Position numbers and translations under genes: made by a program
Notes under the pieces: generated by a model
What the model was told of the DNA's origin: nothing
Databases searched by the model: none
The model's input: the letters and a program-made list of their open reading frames with translations, nothing else
Source of the DNA: Tillus elongatus
Taxonomy: Eukaryota > Arthropoda > Insecta > Coleoptera > Cleridae
Assembly (NCBI GenBank): GCA_964006375.1
Contig: OZ023269.1
Span: 6,890,426-6,954,425 of the forward strand
Length of the DNA stretch: 64,000 nt
Direction of reading: 5' to 3'
Shown: positions 10,643-30,808 of the stretch, in pieces
How positions within the stretch are numbered: the stretch's first letter is position 1
How the letters are laid out: every line of letters starts with the position of its first letter

Positions 10643-11125
10643 GTATGTATGTATGTATGTATGTATCCAACCGATAACCAAAAAATAAGCAACAAACTCG
10701 GCAAGTGCCTTTCTTTTATTAATGCCTTGGATGAGTTCGTTAGTCAGGAAAGTCAAAGGTTTTCTGCGAAAATTTTGACTTTTGTTTCAAAAAAAATCTT
10801 TTTCTCCGAAAATTAAAAAACTATTTTAATGAAATTTGGTGGATATGTTGCCTTGTAAAATACCTTACCACACACTAAAATTCAACTTTCTACATTTTTA
10901 TAAAATTCAGTTATTCAAATTTGGAGTATTCATTTGAAAAAAAATTTTTTCTCCGAAAATTACAAAGTTATTTTGATGAAATTTGGTGGATATGTTGCCC
11001 TGGGTAAGACCTTACTATGCACCAAAATTCAATTTAATAAGTTTGTAAAAACTTGAGAGTTATTCAAATTTGAAGCACTTAATAAAATGTCACTACCATA
11101 ACGCACTTGCTGCATCCCGAACTTT
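10440..11125 (-). repeat. Full-length family Z copy with central (TA)n
   Basis: In reverse orientation: Y arm 10440-10560, then (TA)n at 10572-10636 followed by TATG repeats to about 10667, then X arm to the terminus TAACGCACTTGCTGCATCC at 11098-11116. Both outer ends carry AGTGA(A/C)(A/T)TTTT. About 690 bp. It is the clearest guide to the structure of the family. Confidence 0.75.
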
Positions 11126-11415
<290 letters not shown>

Positions 11416-12940
11416 GTATGCGTTTGTCGTGAGTAGAATTAAGAAAGCTTTGAAATGAGGTGTCACTCAACATATAGGGTGCCATTTATAATTTAAAGGT
11501 ACTTTACGCCCCTGCCTAAGCGGTAGGTTCCAAGACACCAAAATTTACGCCATCATTATGTATCCCCTTTGAAAACAAAGTCGACTTGTCTGCTTTTTTT
11601 TTATTTTTTTAATTCCGATATTTTTCACTACGTGGGAATTTTTAATTGGTAGACCTGTATATACATCAAATTTTGTTAAAACCTGTAATTATCTTCATTC
11701 TGTTATTACCCTGGATGGGTTGGGAACAGTTTGTTTTGGAAAAATGCAAATCCGAAAATTAGGAAGGTATTTAAATGAAATTAGGTAGACAAGCTGCCTC
11801 TGTATATTTTATACCATGTACTGAATATAAAGTTTATATGTTAATAGAAAATCAAGTTATTAGTAAATAAACAAATTAGAATGAAATTCGCAACATAACG
11901 CACTTGCTAAAGATTTTATTATTTTATACAGTTACCAATTACTGTTAACGCTGACATCTATAGCTACAACTCCATAACTCTGTGCTTTCTTATTTCTTAG
12001 TCAATGGCCGTATGGAAGGAACTATTTTGCTATTAAAGTCTATGATTTGTTTAAACTTAGGCGATAATAGACATTAGGGAAGCGTCACCTTTATATATTG
12101 AACGAAAAGTGTCTTTTTACAACAATTATCATTCAAACTATCGTTAAATATTTTAGTTTAAATAAACAAGAAACTTTTTAAATATGTTAGAAGCCTGGAC
12201 TGTTGCGATCTAAACAGTTTTTCAGATAAAAAATATCAGCTTTAAACTATAAATAAAAAATACCTTTTCGGTATGACTTTAGACAACTTATAAAGTTTTG
12301 TTTTTAGCGAAATATTTGGGACCAGATCATTTATATGATAATTCACTACCATAACGCCCTTGCTGAGTCCAGACTTTTTTATTCAAACCTTGTTTACGAT
12401 TTTATGAAGTTGCGTATTCAAAATTAATTCGCTGTTGTTCTCAATATTAAAAACTTTTTTATTATATCTTTACTCGTATAAAACTTGCAATCGAAATGTT
12501 TTAAGATGGGTAGGTATAGATTTTTACATCCAGAATATATTTTAATAATAAAACAAATCTAATTTTCTCTAATATACCTACTTAGTTAATTATTGTAATG
12601 TGAAAAGCACGTTGAGGTGGAAATAAATAGAATGATCTACAGGTAATATTCTTTTTTATTTCAACAGTTAATTAATCTTATTTGTAGCATTTGATTTACT
12701 TACTTGTCCAGAAAAGAGACAGATAAATTTAAAAAGTCTAGAGCTAAAAGAAAATCTAGTTTCTTTCTTCGCAGATTATGACACATTTAATTTTTGCAAA
12801 ACGTGAGGCGTACTTTTTACTTTCGTAATTTATTACTCCATTGTATTTTTGAATCACCAGAAAGATGTACATTTATAGTTGGTTAAAATGTTTTTACTAC
12901 GAAAGCGTAGAACGGCCATTATAGGTGAAAATATTTATAT
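11416..12940. other. AT-rich non-coding DNA
   Basis: Only worn repeat termini are recognisable: GCAACATAACGCACTTGCT at about 11890 and ACTACCATAACGCCCTTGCT plus GAGTCCAGACTTTTTT at about 12345-12385. No gene or RNA seen. Confidence 0.45.
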
Positions 12941-13183
12941 TTTCGACTTTAAACATGAAATTATGCTTAAGTTGCAGTTTATACTCGAAATTTTTGCCTA
13001 ATTTCGTGCTTGAACTCCAAATTATACTAATTTTGAGTTTAAATACGATATCATACATGCTTTACAGTTAAAACTCAAAATTAATCACAATTTTGCCTTT
13101 AAGCAGGAAATTAAGCTGAATTTCGACTTTAAAAATACTAAAAATTAGTACAATTTCGAGTTTAAACTCGAAATTATAAATGG
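12941..13183. repeat. Degenerate ~30 bp tandem repeat, 8 units
   Basis: Units start at about 12941, 12972, 13002, 13031, 13061, 13091, 13121 and 13154. The consensus is roughly TTTCGAGTTTAAACTCG followed by AAATTATACTAA; the last unit (13155-13172) has the perfect palindrome TTCGAGTTTAAACTCGAA. It ends about 400 bp upstream of the proposed RhoGAP start codon. Confidence 0.7.
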
Positions 13184-13587
13184 TATGTTGCCTAGCTAGG
13201 TTTAGTAAATTGTTTTGTTGATATATTACTGAAATGCAAGGTGTTTCTATTATTACTGACAACTGACAGCTAAATTACTCTATAGTTCTTTCCAATCTGA
13301 ACGGATTAATTTCTTTAGGTTGAAGGGTGTTTACCTGTTTAGTGGAATTTACATTTATTATGTTGGTTCACCCTGCTTCATTTAACATAAACAATGGCGT
13401 AGTGGAGTTAAATGGTGGCTTTCATAAAAACATTTTTGTGTCGGGCAAACACATTATGATATTAATGACATTTACAGAATATAAATCTGTAATGGATGTA
13501 ACTGGAGACAATATATTAGTATTAAAATGACGTTTTACATATCAAATCCTTAGTGTATAAATTAAAAATTTAAAATTATGTCAAAAC

Positions 13588-22320
<8,733 letters not shown>

Positions 22321-22486
22321 CCTCAGCTACAATGTGTGTCATAAAAAAAACCTCGAATAAGATGTGTATATACATATTTATATAACATATTTATATAAAT
22401 CCTTTATCCTAAACATTTTATATCTAGATATTCTTTGTGAAGTTTCAGTTCATTACCTTTATTTATCAATTGTGATTTAATTATAG

Positions 22487-22492
22487 AATAAA
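22487..22492 (+). terminator. Polyadenylation signal AATAAA of the RhoGAP gene
   Basis: Lies 167 bp after the stop codon, in an AT-rich 3' UTR, and before the Harbinger element that begins at 22560. Confidence 0.6.
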
Positions 22493-22559
22493 TCTGTTTT
22501 CTTATGAAAATACTTTTTACTGTTTGTTTTCTGTTTTCATTATACTGTTTACTGTATTA

Positions 22560-23397
22560 TGCCGGGTCCAGACCAAGTAGACAAAACAAAGACATTCATG
22601 TTTCGCGACAAAGTGGCGACAAATCCGATACATTTTTTTCTTATTTTTGTTTTGTTTCCAAATTCAGAGACAGTTACAAGTCCCGTTTTGAGTCGGTAAA
22701 GATCAAATGGTCTCTGTTTTGTCTGCATATTTTACGACAAGTTGTTGGCGCAGTGTGGACGGTGTGCGCTGACAAAAGTAGGAAACCAAATAACCAGTGG
22801 AAAATCACACATATTTAGTTGTGTTGTGTTGTTGTGTAGTGGGGTACTAATGTTTGCGAAAAATGTCGGGGGGGAAAAAGAGGGAAACAGAAAATATTTG
22901 CAAATTAATAGAATTGTACAGAGAGCATTCTGTTACACTTATAGCATTTCGGTAGTTAATATGTCTTTTGGCAACTGCAGGACCAACAAGGCGTATCAGA
23001 TTCTCGAAATCTTCGGTGGACATTCTTAGAAAATTCTTAAAGCTTGAACGAATCTCACCACTTAGTCCAATATCATTCTCACGTAACTGAACTAACAATT
23101 TATTTATGGAATAACTTTCTCTCTTTTTCAAGCTTGGTCTCATCCAAAAACGTTTGCGATGAGAGAAAGATATAACAACTGGCGGCTAGCAATAAATCTT
23201 CATTTTTTAAATTTTCTTCCTGATGGAAACGCCACATGGTTAAACAACTGATTCGCAACAACTGAATTTTGTTACACATTTGTCCTTGTGGTGTGGACAG
23301 TTTGTCTCAATTTTGTCTTGTCTGAATACCTAAAATTTTGTCGTGTTTTTGTCTCAAAATCGTGTTCGCTTTTTGTCTGCTTGATCTGGACCCGGCA
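22560..23397. mobile_element. PIF/Harbinger element, non-autonomous, TSD TTA
   Basis: Termini TGCCGGGTCCAGACCAAG... and ...TCTGGACCCGGCA are inverted; both sides are flanked by TTA (22557-22559, 23398-23400), the target site preference of this superfamily. Subterminal AGACAAAA / TTTTGTCT words are also inverted. 838 bp, too short for a complete element; it keeps an N-terminal transposase fragment on the - strand. Confidence 0.85.
22900..23160 (-). pseudogene. Harbinger transposase N-terminal fragment
   Basis: Reads RKRFWMRPSLKKRESYSI, then FKNFLRMSTEDFENLIRLVG, AVAKRHINYRNAISVTE. These correspond to the N-terminal region of HARBI1/PIF transposases ('RFWVRP', 'FLRMSxxxFxxLLxLVGP', 'RxAIS'). 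The coding then breaks off at the point where the DDE domain should start. One frameshift just upstream of the RKRFW stretch. Confidence 0.8.
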
Positions 23398-23479
23398 TTA
23401 GAAATAACATTGGATATTAATTAAACTAAAACAAAATTTGATGCCCCTGCTAAGTGTCCTATAGCATATGGTGTATATA

Positions 23480-25555
23480 CAGTGTGAAACACACTTGTGG
23501 AATAAAATTCATTATTCAGAAAGAAAAATAGTTTTTGTGGAAAACACTGAGACCTGTGAAGTTTAATTTGTCGAACATTATCTTATAATCATAGTTAAAA
23601 AAATTAAACTCCCACCATTTTACCGTCACCACTTTATCCTTCTTATTTTTTAAACAGCAACCCTACATTTTTTCATCACAATTCGATGGATCACATTTTT
23701 CTGAATGCGGAGATACCCCATATGTATGGTCTAACATTACAGTTCTCAATACAGAGTGGAAATTTAATACCAGAGTATTAAAACTAAACAGTTGACCCTG
23801 AAATTCAAATTTCGAAAATAAACTTAATAAAAACGTCCCTTTCTTATAATAAATGTTAAAAAAGTTCTCCATTCACTTGCACATAACGAAATAATCTGCT
23901 CTGGAATTCTTCACTGACTCTTATCTTAAATTTCTTATCTTGTCTTTTTATTTAAAACGTACTTGGTATCATTAATCGTTTCTTATTAACTACCAATCTT
24001 TCCAGTGTGAAAGGTGAAATTTAACAGTTTTGTTTTACTTTGTGCTGTATTGTGTTGAATGCACCGTCTAATAAATTAGTTGTAATTTTGTTCCGATAAT
24101 TTCAATTAATTTTGGTCTAATAATGCGATACTTAACTGAAACTCTGCGAACAGAAATATTAATAATGGTTGGGTATGGTGATATGTGTAGAACACAGGCA
24201 CAAGTTGTTAACCTATTTAATGAAAAACATCCAGATTTGCCCCCACTAACCCAGAGAAATGTATCTAAGATACATTCACAGTTTCGTGATTATGAACACT
24301 TTAAACCACTGCCTAGGAAACCCAAGTTTGATGAAGAAGATGTAAAACTCAATATTTTATTGGCTTTTCAAGAAGAACCAACAACTTCTACCCGTCAAGT
24401 TGCACGTGAAAATGATGTTAGTCAATCAACAGTTTTAAGGTGTCTCAAAAACAAAAAATGCATCCTTATAAACTACAACACGTTCAAGAGTTGATTGACG
24501 GTGATTTTGATAGAAGACTGCAATTTTGTGAACAACTGCTGGACATGTTACATAGAAATGTTATTACTTCTGCTGACGTTCTGTTTTCTGATGAAGCAAC
24601 ATTTCTTTTGAATGGCGATGTAAACAGGCAAAATTGCAGATACTCGGCTGCCGAAAACTCCCACTGGATGCGACAAACACACTCAGCGTCCATAAAAGTT
24701 GAATGTTTGGGCTGGTATCATTGGTGATCACGTAGTTGGACCTGTTTTTATAGAAAATCTAAACGATCCAAGATATTTAGAAATGCTAAGAGAACAGGTT
24801 GTCCCAATGTTAGCAGAATTGTATGCAAATGTAATGAATGGAACCCCATATTCCCCATGAAAAGATATGGATTCAACAAGATGGTGCACGACCCCACTTT
24901 GCTCTTCAAGTACGGGAGAATTTACACTAAGTCTTTCCAAAAAATGGATCGGATGAAGAGGTTTCGTAGAATGGCCTGCTAGATCACCAGATCTTACACC
25001 TCTTGATTTCTTTTTATGGGGATACCTTAAAAACAGAGTGTATAAGATGCAACCTGCTGATTTAGATGATTTGAAAATGAAAATAACAGAAATTATGAAC
25101 CTAACGTCTGACGTGTTGAACAGAGTTAGGGAAGAATTCCAGAGCAGATTATTTCGTTATGTGCAAGTGAATGGCGAGCAGTTTGAACATTTATTATACG
25201 AAAGGGACGTTTTTATTAGGTTTATTTTCGAAATTTGAATTTCAGGGTAGACTGTTTAGGTTTAATTTTCCGGTATTAAATTTCTACCCTGCATTGAAAA
25301 CTGTAATACTAGACCATACATATGGGGTATCTCCACATTCAGAAAAATACGATTCATCGAATTGTGATGAAAAAATGCTACGTTGCTATTAAAAAAAATT
25401 GATAAAGTGGTGGGGATAAAATGGTGGGAGTTTAATTATCTTAACTATGATTATAAGATAATGTTTGACAAATTAACTTTACGTGTCTCAGCGTTTTTCA
25501 GAAAAACTATTTTTGCTGAATAATTAATTTTATCCCATAAGTGTGTTTCACACTG
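23480..25555 (+). mobile_element. Tc1/mariner-type transposon, near complete, ~440 bp TIRs
   Basis: CAGTGTGAAACACAC at 23480 and GTGTGTTTCACACTG ending 25555, each next to a TA (23478-23479, 25556-25557). The inverted repeats continue inward for roughly 440 bp (23480-23920 against 25117-25555), taking in the last codons of the transposase. Total 2076 bp. Lies in the intergenic space between the two host genes. Confidence 0.88.
24123..25238 (+). pseudogene. Transposase of the 23480-25555 element
   Basis: Begins MRYLTETLRTEILIMVGYGD, with an HTH (STRQVARENDVSQSTVLRCL), and proceeds after a frameshift near 24450 to HPYKLQHVQELIDGDFDRRL, the first catalytic D in LFSDEATFLLNG (24590-24625), second in IQQDGARPHFAL (24875-24910), third in [20 protein letters not shown] (24985-25040), and the C-terminus VQVNGEQFEHLLYE. 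At least three frame breaks. The last ~25 codons lie inside the right TIR. The D..D..D arrangement is of IS630/Tc1/mariner type; subfamily not assigned. Confidence 0.85.
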
Positions 25556-25993
25556 TATAAAAGTAGTGGCGTGCGAACTCACATTTTTTTAAAAATCAAA
25601 CTATGAACGAACCCCAGTAAATATGTTGCCTCGAACTTCGAACCTCAGAAATAACTAGCGTGTGTAAGGTTGTAACCGTCCTTAAACAAAAACTTGACCG
25701 GAGACGTGGTATATGGTGATTGACCTCAAGTGGATTTGAATCTGCTTGATAGTGAGGTCACTTTTGCCTATTAGCCCTACCCTAAAAGCATCTATCTATC
25801 AGATCATTATTATTATTAAGACTAAAAACACCTTAGGAGGTTGGCAGATCTTGATATGGTTTGATACTCACGCTCCTTTCTGTGTTGCTCTGTCTGAGGT
25901 CTTATATTTGTGAGCGCCCCAGGCTAGGGCCTGGTTATATAAAATTTAAGGCATCTAGATAAACGATAATTAGAATTTATTAATTGTGTTGCT
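25556..25993. other. Intergenic; partial second copy of the hAT end
   Basis: 25566-25680 resembles the left end of the element at 25994 (GGCGTGCGAACTCAC, AACTATGAACGAACCC, CTCGAACTTCGAACC). The rest, with a short TATC/ATT run near 25790-25820, is unidentified. Confidence 0.5.
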
Positions 25994-27025
25994 TAGAGGT
26001 GTGCGAACCCATGTTTTGTTCGAACCGAACTATGAACAAACCCAAGCAAATATGTTGTCTCGAACTTCGAACTACTGAAATAGTATGTCCAAGGTTCACA
26101 GTCGAACTTCGAACTTCTTAGAAATTCAAAATCGATCATCGAACTACCCAAAATTCTTCAGTGTTTATATATCATTTCCTTAAATACAAAATTTTGCAAT
26201 ACTGTAACATACAATATTTGATATGTGAAAGATTCCCACTCTTTTTACAAAAAGGAAGGATTCGACAAATTTGCAGGTTGATTTGGTGAAAATGCCTTCC
26301 GGTTCTGATCGTTGTGGAGATGGGTCAACGTTAAATTAAAAACACAAAATATTTGAAACTTTTTTAGATTTCTAGATCTATAGATAAGCTCAATTATAAA
26401 TATGTTATTGTCCCTGGCTAGGCAGTTTTAGCAAACAGATTGGGAGGGTTCAAAGTGAGCATGATAGGTATAAAATAATCAGTTACAAGTTTGAACTGTC
26501 TCCTTATTGTGAATATTTAACTGTTTTTGCTCACTGTGTAATAAAGCATGTTGAAACCAGTGTTTTCCAAAGGCAATCTGTAATTATCCTCAAATTCTGA
26601 ACATTTACGTTACCGATCGCCTTCGAACACCGCCATCATAATGTTGTTACTGAAATAGGTGTTGGGAGGCTAGGGGATATACAAGAAAAATAATTCTGTG
26701 ACTGCTAAATGGCTCCGTCGTGTCTCAATGTGTCTCATCTACTGTCAAAAATATGCATGACTGAAATCTCCTGAAACTACGCTATCGACTCAATCAGTTT
26801 AAAGCGCCGCTACCGAGTTAAAGGGGCCGCAACTTCGTTACTTTTGGCAACATTCAATGCCCGTAAAGTTAAATTTCGAAGTATCTTTGAGCAACGAACT
26901 TCGAACTATTTTGAGGAATAAAATATTTCGAACTTCGAACTATTTCAACATCGCTAGTACGCACATATTTTCGAACCGAAGGTTCGGTTCGGAATTTCGA
27001 AGCTTCGCACACCTCTAGTGTTGCT
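25986..27025. mobile_element. Non-autonomous hAT element with 8 bp TSD
   Basis: The element body is 25994-27017 (1024 bp). Termini TAGAGGTGTGCGAA and TTCGCACACCTCTA are inverted; the direct 8-mer GTGTTGCT flanks it (25986-25993, 27018-27025). Eight-base TSDs and this terminus style are typical of hAT. The interior is rich in CGAACTTCGAACT repeats and contains a segment resembling the tail of the SINE at 58371. No transposase ORF. Confidence 0.87.
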
Positions 27026-28854
27026 GCCAAACAGGGGAGATATTAGGGAGGAATTTCTCTTCAATTTCAATTAAACAGATATGTTAATGTAACAATAATA
27101 TTAAATTTATTCATATAAATAAATTTGGGATAGCAAACAAAATTAAATTAACATGGTTGGCAAATTTCAAACAAATATTAACTCATACACAAATAAATAT
27201 CAAATAAACAGCAAGAGTTTCAAGGAAAAGAAATTATCATTTCATATAGCATATGACAAAATAAATAAATGAAATGGTTCTAGTTTATAAAAATATTAAC
27301 ATTACATATTTGAGGTATATTAAGGAACAAATGCTGTATTTTACAGCTCAAAAGCAAATACAAATTATTACTTAAATTGCTTGATGTTCGTCAATCAGTT
27401 CGGTTGATTTTTCAATTAAATAACTGGCCAGTCCTTTGAGTGAGGCTCCATTTAAGAAAAATATTACTAGGTGAAATTTTTACTTTAATGATTGTCAATG
27501 AAAAATATTAAGAAATGTACAGGTTAAATATTTTACAAACAAAAATCTGCTAATTACAATTTCAAGTATTATGTATCTAAATTCACAATATTGACAAAAT
27601 TCTAAAGAATAAACAGGAAATTTACAGTTGCCCTTACAGACACCTCACTGACACTATTGAAGTTCAAATTTAATAATGTTACTTTGAAAATTGCAACTGT
27701 AATGATTCAAATAATAGACTGCCGCATGAAAGGTTTTTGATTGTTCTACGCAAATAAGTTTAAAGTTTCATCGACTCACCAAGTCCTGACACCTGGGGTT
27801 ACCTGTTGAACCCTTGAAGATGCTCTCCAAGTAATCAACCAGGGCTAACATAAACTTACCAATTCCAATCGAGAGGAGGGGAGGTTGGAGAGAATAAGCG
27901 GCACTTTCCCTAAACGTTTATTGGGCAGGTGGATCTTGTTGCTCCAATACTGGAGGAGACAATTTGGCCCATAACATCAAATGAACAACCGTTTTAAGTC
28001 GATGTTCGGAATTAATTTGATTGAAATCTCTCTACGGCAATTAAAATGTAAATTGGCTCAAGGGAAATTTACAATGCCAATTGATTCAGCGCTCGGTAAC
28101 AATCAGAAACTTTGTGTGATTAACTTGAGGGATTCACCAGGTCGGTGAACAAAGGATCACTGCTTAACTCGCGTTTTCCTGCTAAACACGTTGTTAATTT
28201 AAATTCAAAAACCAATCAAATGATATTAAACAATCACTGACAACTGTTGTTAGATAGTATCGACAACAAAAAGGAATTTTAAGCCTGTTTTAAGATATTT
28301 ATGAGCCACGCTAATTAGAACAATGTTAACTTGTCAATAGCCTAGCTCACTCTCTACGCTGGCAACTCAATCTTCCTCTTGCCAGCTGCTGCACGAAAAA
28401 TTCTTGCCGTGACCGTTAGTTGCTGTGCGCGAGCTCTTTCTAGCTTCCCTTCTCTTCGAATGAGATAAAACGAGACCTCCAATCGGTGGCGAAGTCACGT
28501 CGTTTTCTATACACACCTCAAACAATAATGGACTTGGTCCACCGTTCTGTAACCGTTTTTCTAGATTTCATCGTAATTACGTCAGCTTCTGTTATTTACC
28601 TAGAATTTCAGGACAATAGAGATATTTATTTTCCCCAACAAAAATGCAATGTCTTTCAATATTTGGATTTTGACGTATCTTATAGGGAATTCAGTACGGG
28701 TGTTATGATATAAAATTTCTTAGCGAATTTTAAATGAAAAATTTTAAAATCAAAACACGAATTGCCTTACAGATATTTGATTGTCGGCTATTAATTAAAT
28801 CTCTTACGGGTTCATTTTGAATATTTAAAGTAGTAACGAAACGCAATCGTTACA
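27026..28854. other. Unassigned intergenic segment
   Basis: 27026-27770 is AT-rich. 27770-28490 is higher in GC and less repetitive. On the - strand it holds a strong donor-like AGGACTTG/GTGAGT at about 27775-27785. It may be a non-coding exon or the remains of an LTR element; neither is shown. The 75-codon ORF at 28486-28713 has no recognisable similarity. Confidence 0.35.
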
Positions 28855-29088
28855 AGGTACACAGTCAAACTTTGAACTTCTTAAAAATCTAAAATCGAAC
28901 TAACCAAAATCACTTCCTTAAATACAAAATTTAGGCATATTGTAACATACACTATTTGGAACGTAGAAGATCCTCATTCCTTTTACAAAAAGCAAAGGTT
29001 CAGCAAAATTTGCATTTTGTAGATTGAGTGGAAATACCTTCCGGTGCTGATGTTAGTTGTTGTGAAGATGGGTCAACAGTTAATAAAA
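28855..29088 (+). repeat. Interior fragment of the same hAT family
   Basis: Matches 26090-26345 within the complete copy (CACAGTCAAACTTTGAACTTC, TTCCTTAAATACAAAATTT, ACCTTCCGGTGCTGATG). No termini. Confidence 0.65.
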
Positions 29089-30060
29089 AAAAAGTCTGGA
29101 CACAGCAAGTGCGTTATGTAGTAGCGGCTCCTGCCTTAATGCATTGGGGGTGCGCAAGAAAAAAAGTTCGGGACGCAGCAAGTGCGTTATGGTAGTGAAT
29201 TTTTATTAATGCTTCAAATTTGAATAACTCAAGTTTCTACAAACTTAGAAAGTTGAATTTTGGTGTATAGTAAGGTCTTGCCCAGGGCAACATATCCACG
29301 AAATTTCATCAAAATAACTTTGTAATTTTCGGAGAAAATTTATTTTTTTAAAAGAAAACTCAAAATTTGAATAACTCAATTTTCTAAAAATGTAGAAAGT
29401 TGAATTTTAGTGTGTAGTAAGATCTTTTACAAGGCAACATATCCACCATTTCATTAAGATAGCTTTGTAATTTTCGGAGAAAAAGTTTTTTTTTAAACAA
29501 AACTCACAATTTTCCCGGAAAACCTTATCTGATTTTCCTGACTAAGGAACTCATCCAAGGCATTAATAAAAGAAAGGCACTTGTCGAGTTTCATCGAAAT
29601 CAGTTGCTTATTTTTTGAGTTATCGGTTGGATACATATATATGTATCCATCTGATAACTCAAAAAATAATTAACCGATTTCGATGAAACTCGACAAGTGT
29701 CTTTCTTTTATTAATGGCTTGGATGAGTTCGTTAGCCAGGAAAATTGGGCGGAGTTTTCTTTCGAAAAAAATTTTTTCTCCGAAAATAACAAAGCTGTTT
29801 TAATGAAATTGACTACGTATGTTGCCTTGGGAGACACCTTACTAAGTACCAAAATTAAACTTTCTAAGTTTACAGAAAATTGAGTTAATGAAATTTTAAA
29901 TTTTCTTTTGAAAAAAAATTTTTTTCTCTGAATATTACAAAGTTATTTTAATGAAATTTGGTGCATATATTACCTTAGGGAAGACCTTACTACATACCAA
30001 AATTAAACTTTCTAAGTTTATAGAAAATTGAGTTATTGAAGTTTGAAACATTTTGTTCAT
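29089..30060. repeat. Long palindrome made of two family Z X-arms
   Basis: Arms of roughly 420 bp (about 29210-29638 and 29639-30040) are inverted copies, centred on the perfect 20-mer palindrome at 29629-29648 (GGATACATATAT and its complement). Outer left words: GGACGCAGCAAGTGCGTTAT; inner: GAGTTATCGGTTGGATACAT. Either a fold-back form of family Z or two facing insertions. Confidence 0.75.
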
Positions 30061-30603
30061 AGTTCGGTTGGAAAAAAACAAGGGCTCTCACACTTAAAAA
30101 AAAACACATTTATATGCTTTTAGTTTTATTGCCCCTCACTTGCGTGTATATATACCTGTTTCGACAATAAATATTATTATTATTATCAAATGGTAAAAAG
30201 AAAACTGCAAATAAAAATAATATGGGTATATATTATCACATTAAATTTGTATATAATTGTCATGAAATGAACATTTTGTGAACACAGCCTCAAAGCAAAC
30301 AGGCACTCTTTAAAAACTAAATTTTAGAGAAATTACAATAATAAATAAAATAAACATCAATAAATAATACTACAGCAACAAGCTTAAATACAAATGACAA
30401 AAAACTATATATATTTATTGGGAACATGAAAATATATATTTTTTGTTTAACTTAATCAACGATTAACATATAATATATAGTATGGTCAGATCGTAACACT
30501 TAAAAAATACTTGTTTTACAAGATTCATTATGACATTATATAAAGTAAACTAAACTACTAAAACAATAAAGGAAATATCTTTGAGCATGCAAGTCTAATA
30601 AGA
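30061..30603. other. Downstream of NT5DC; retroelement tail
   Basis: A 3' tail of a non-LTR element may end at about 30150-30190 (CCTGTTTCGACAATAAATATTATT). TTTATT at 30414-30419 is AATAAA on the - strand and could serve as the NT5DC poly(A) signal. Confidence 0.4.
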
Positions 30604-30808
30604 TTATACGAAATATGATATATATTCATGGGGCATTACACCTCTTCTTGGATAAAAAGTATGATTCACTGAATATTTCAGCAAGTTACTTATATTGGAA
30701 GTGTAGATATCCGCAAATCTGAAGAGTCTTCTAGAAAAATATGTCGGATTGTGGTATGTACGGAAGACACTGCCAAATTGTTTGTTGAAGACACATTTTA
30801 TGTCATTT
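30604..30808 (-). CDS. NT5DC2/3: NT5DC exon i (last, with stop)
   Basis: Acceptor TTTATTTCAG; (R)[67 protein letters not shown], stop TAA. A GTATAA sits just before the stop, so a further exon carrying the missing tail is possible though not seen. Confidence 0.9.

Noticed and set aside
13327..13530. 67-codon ORF upstream of RhoGAP
   Set aside because: No recognisable domain, no splice link to the gene, and common composition for AT-rich DNA; may be 5' UTR.
27026..28490. LTR retrotransposon
   Set aside because: No paired LTRs, primer-binding site or gag/pol coding could be found.
28486..28713. 75-codon ORF between the genes
   Set aside because: No similarity recognised, start and context arbitrary.
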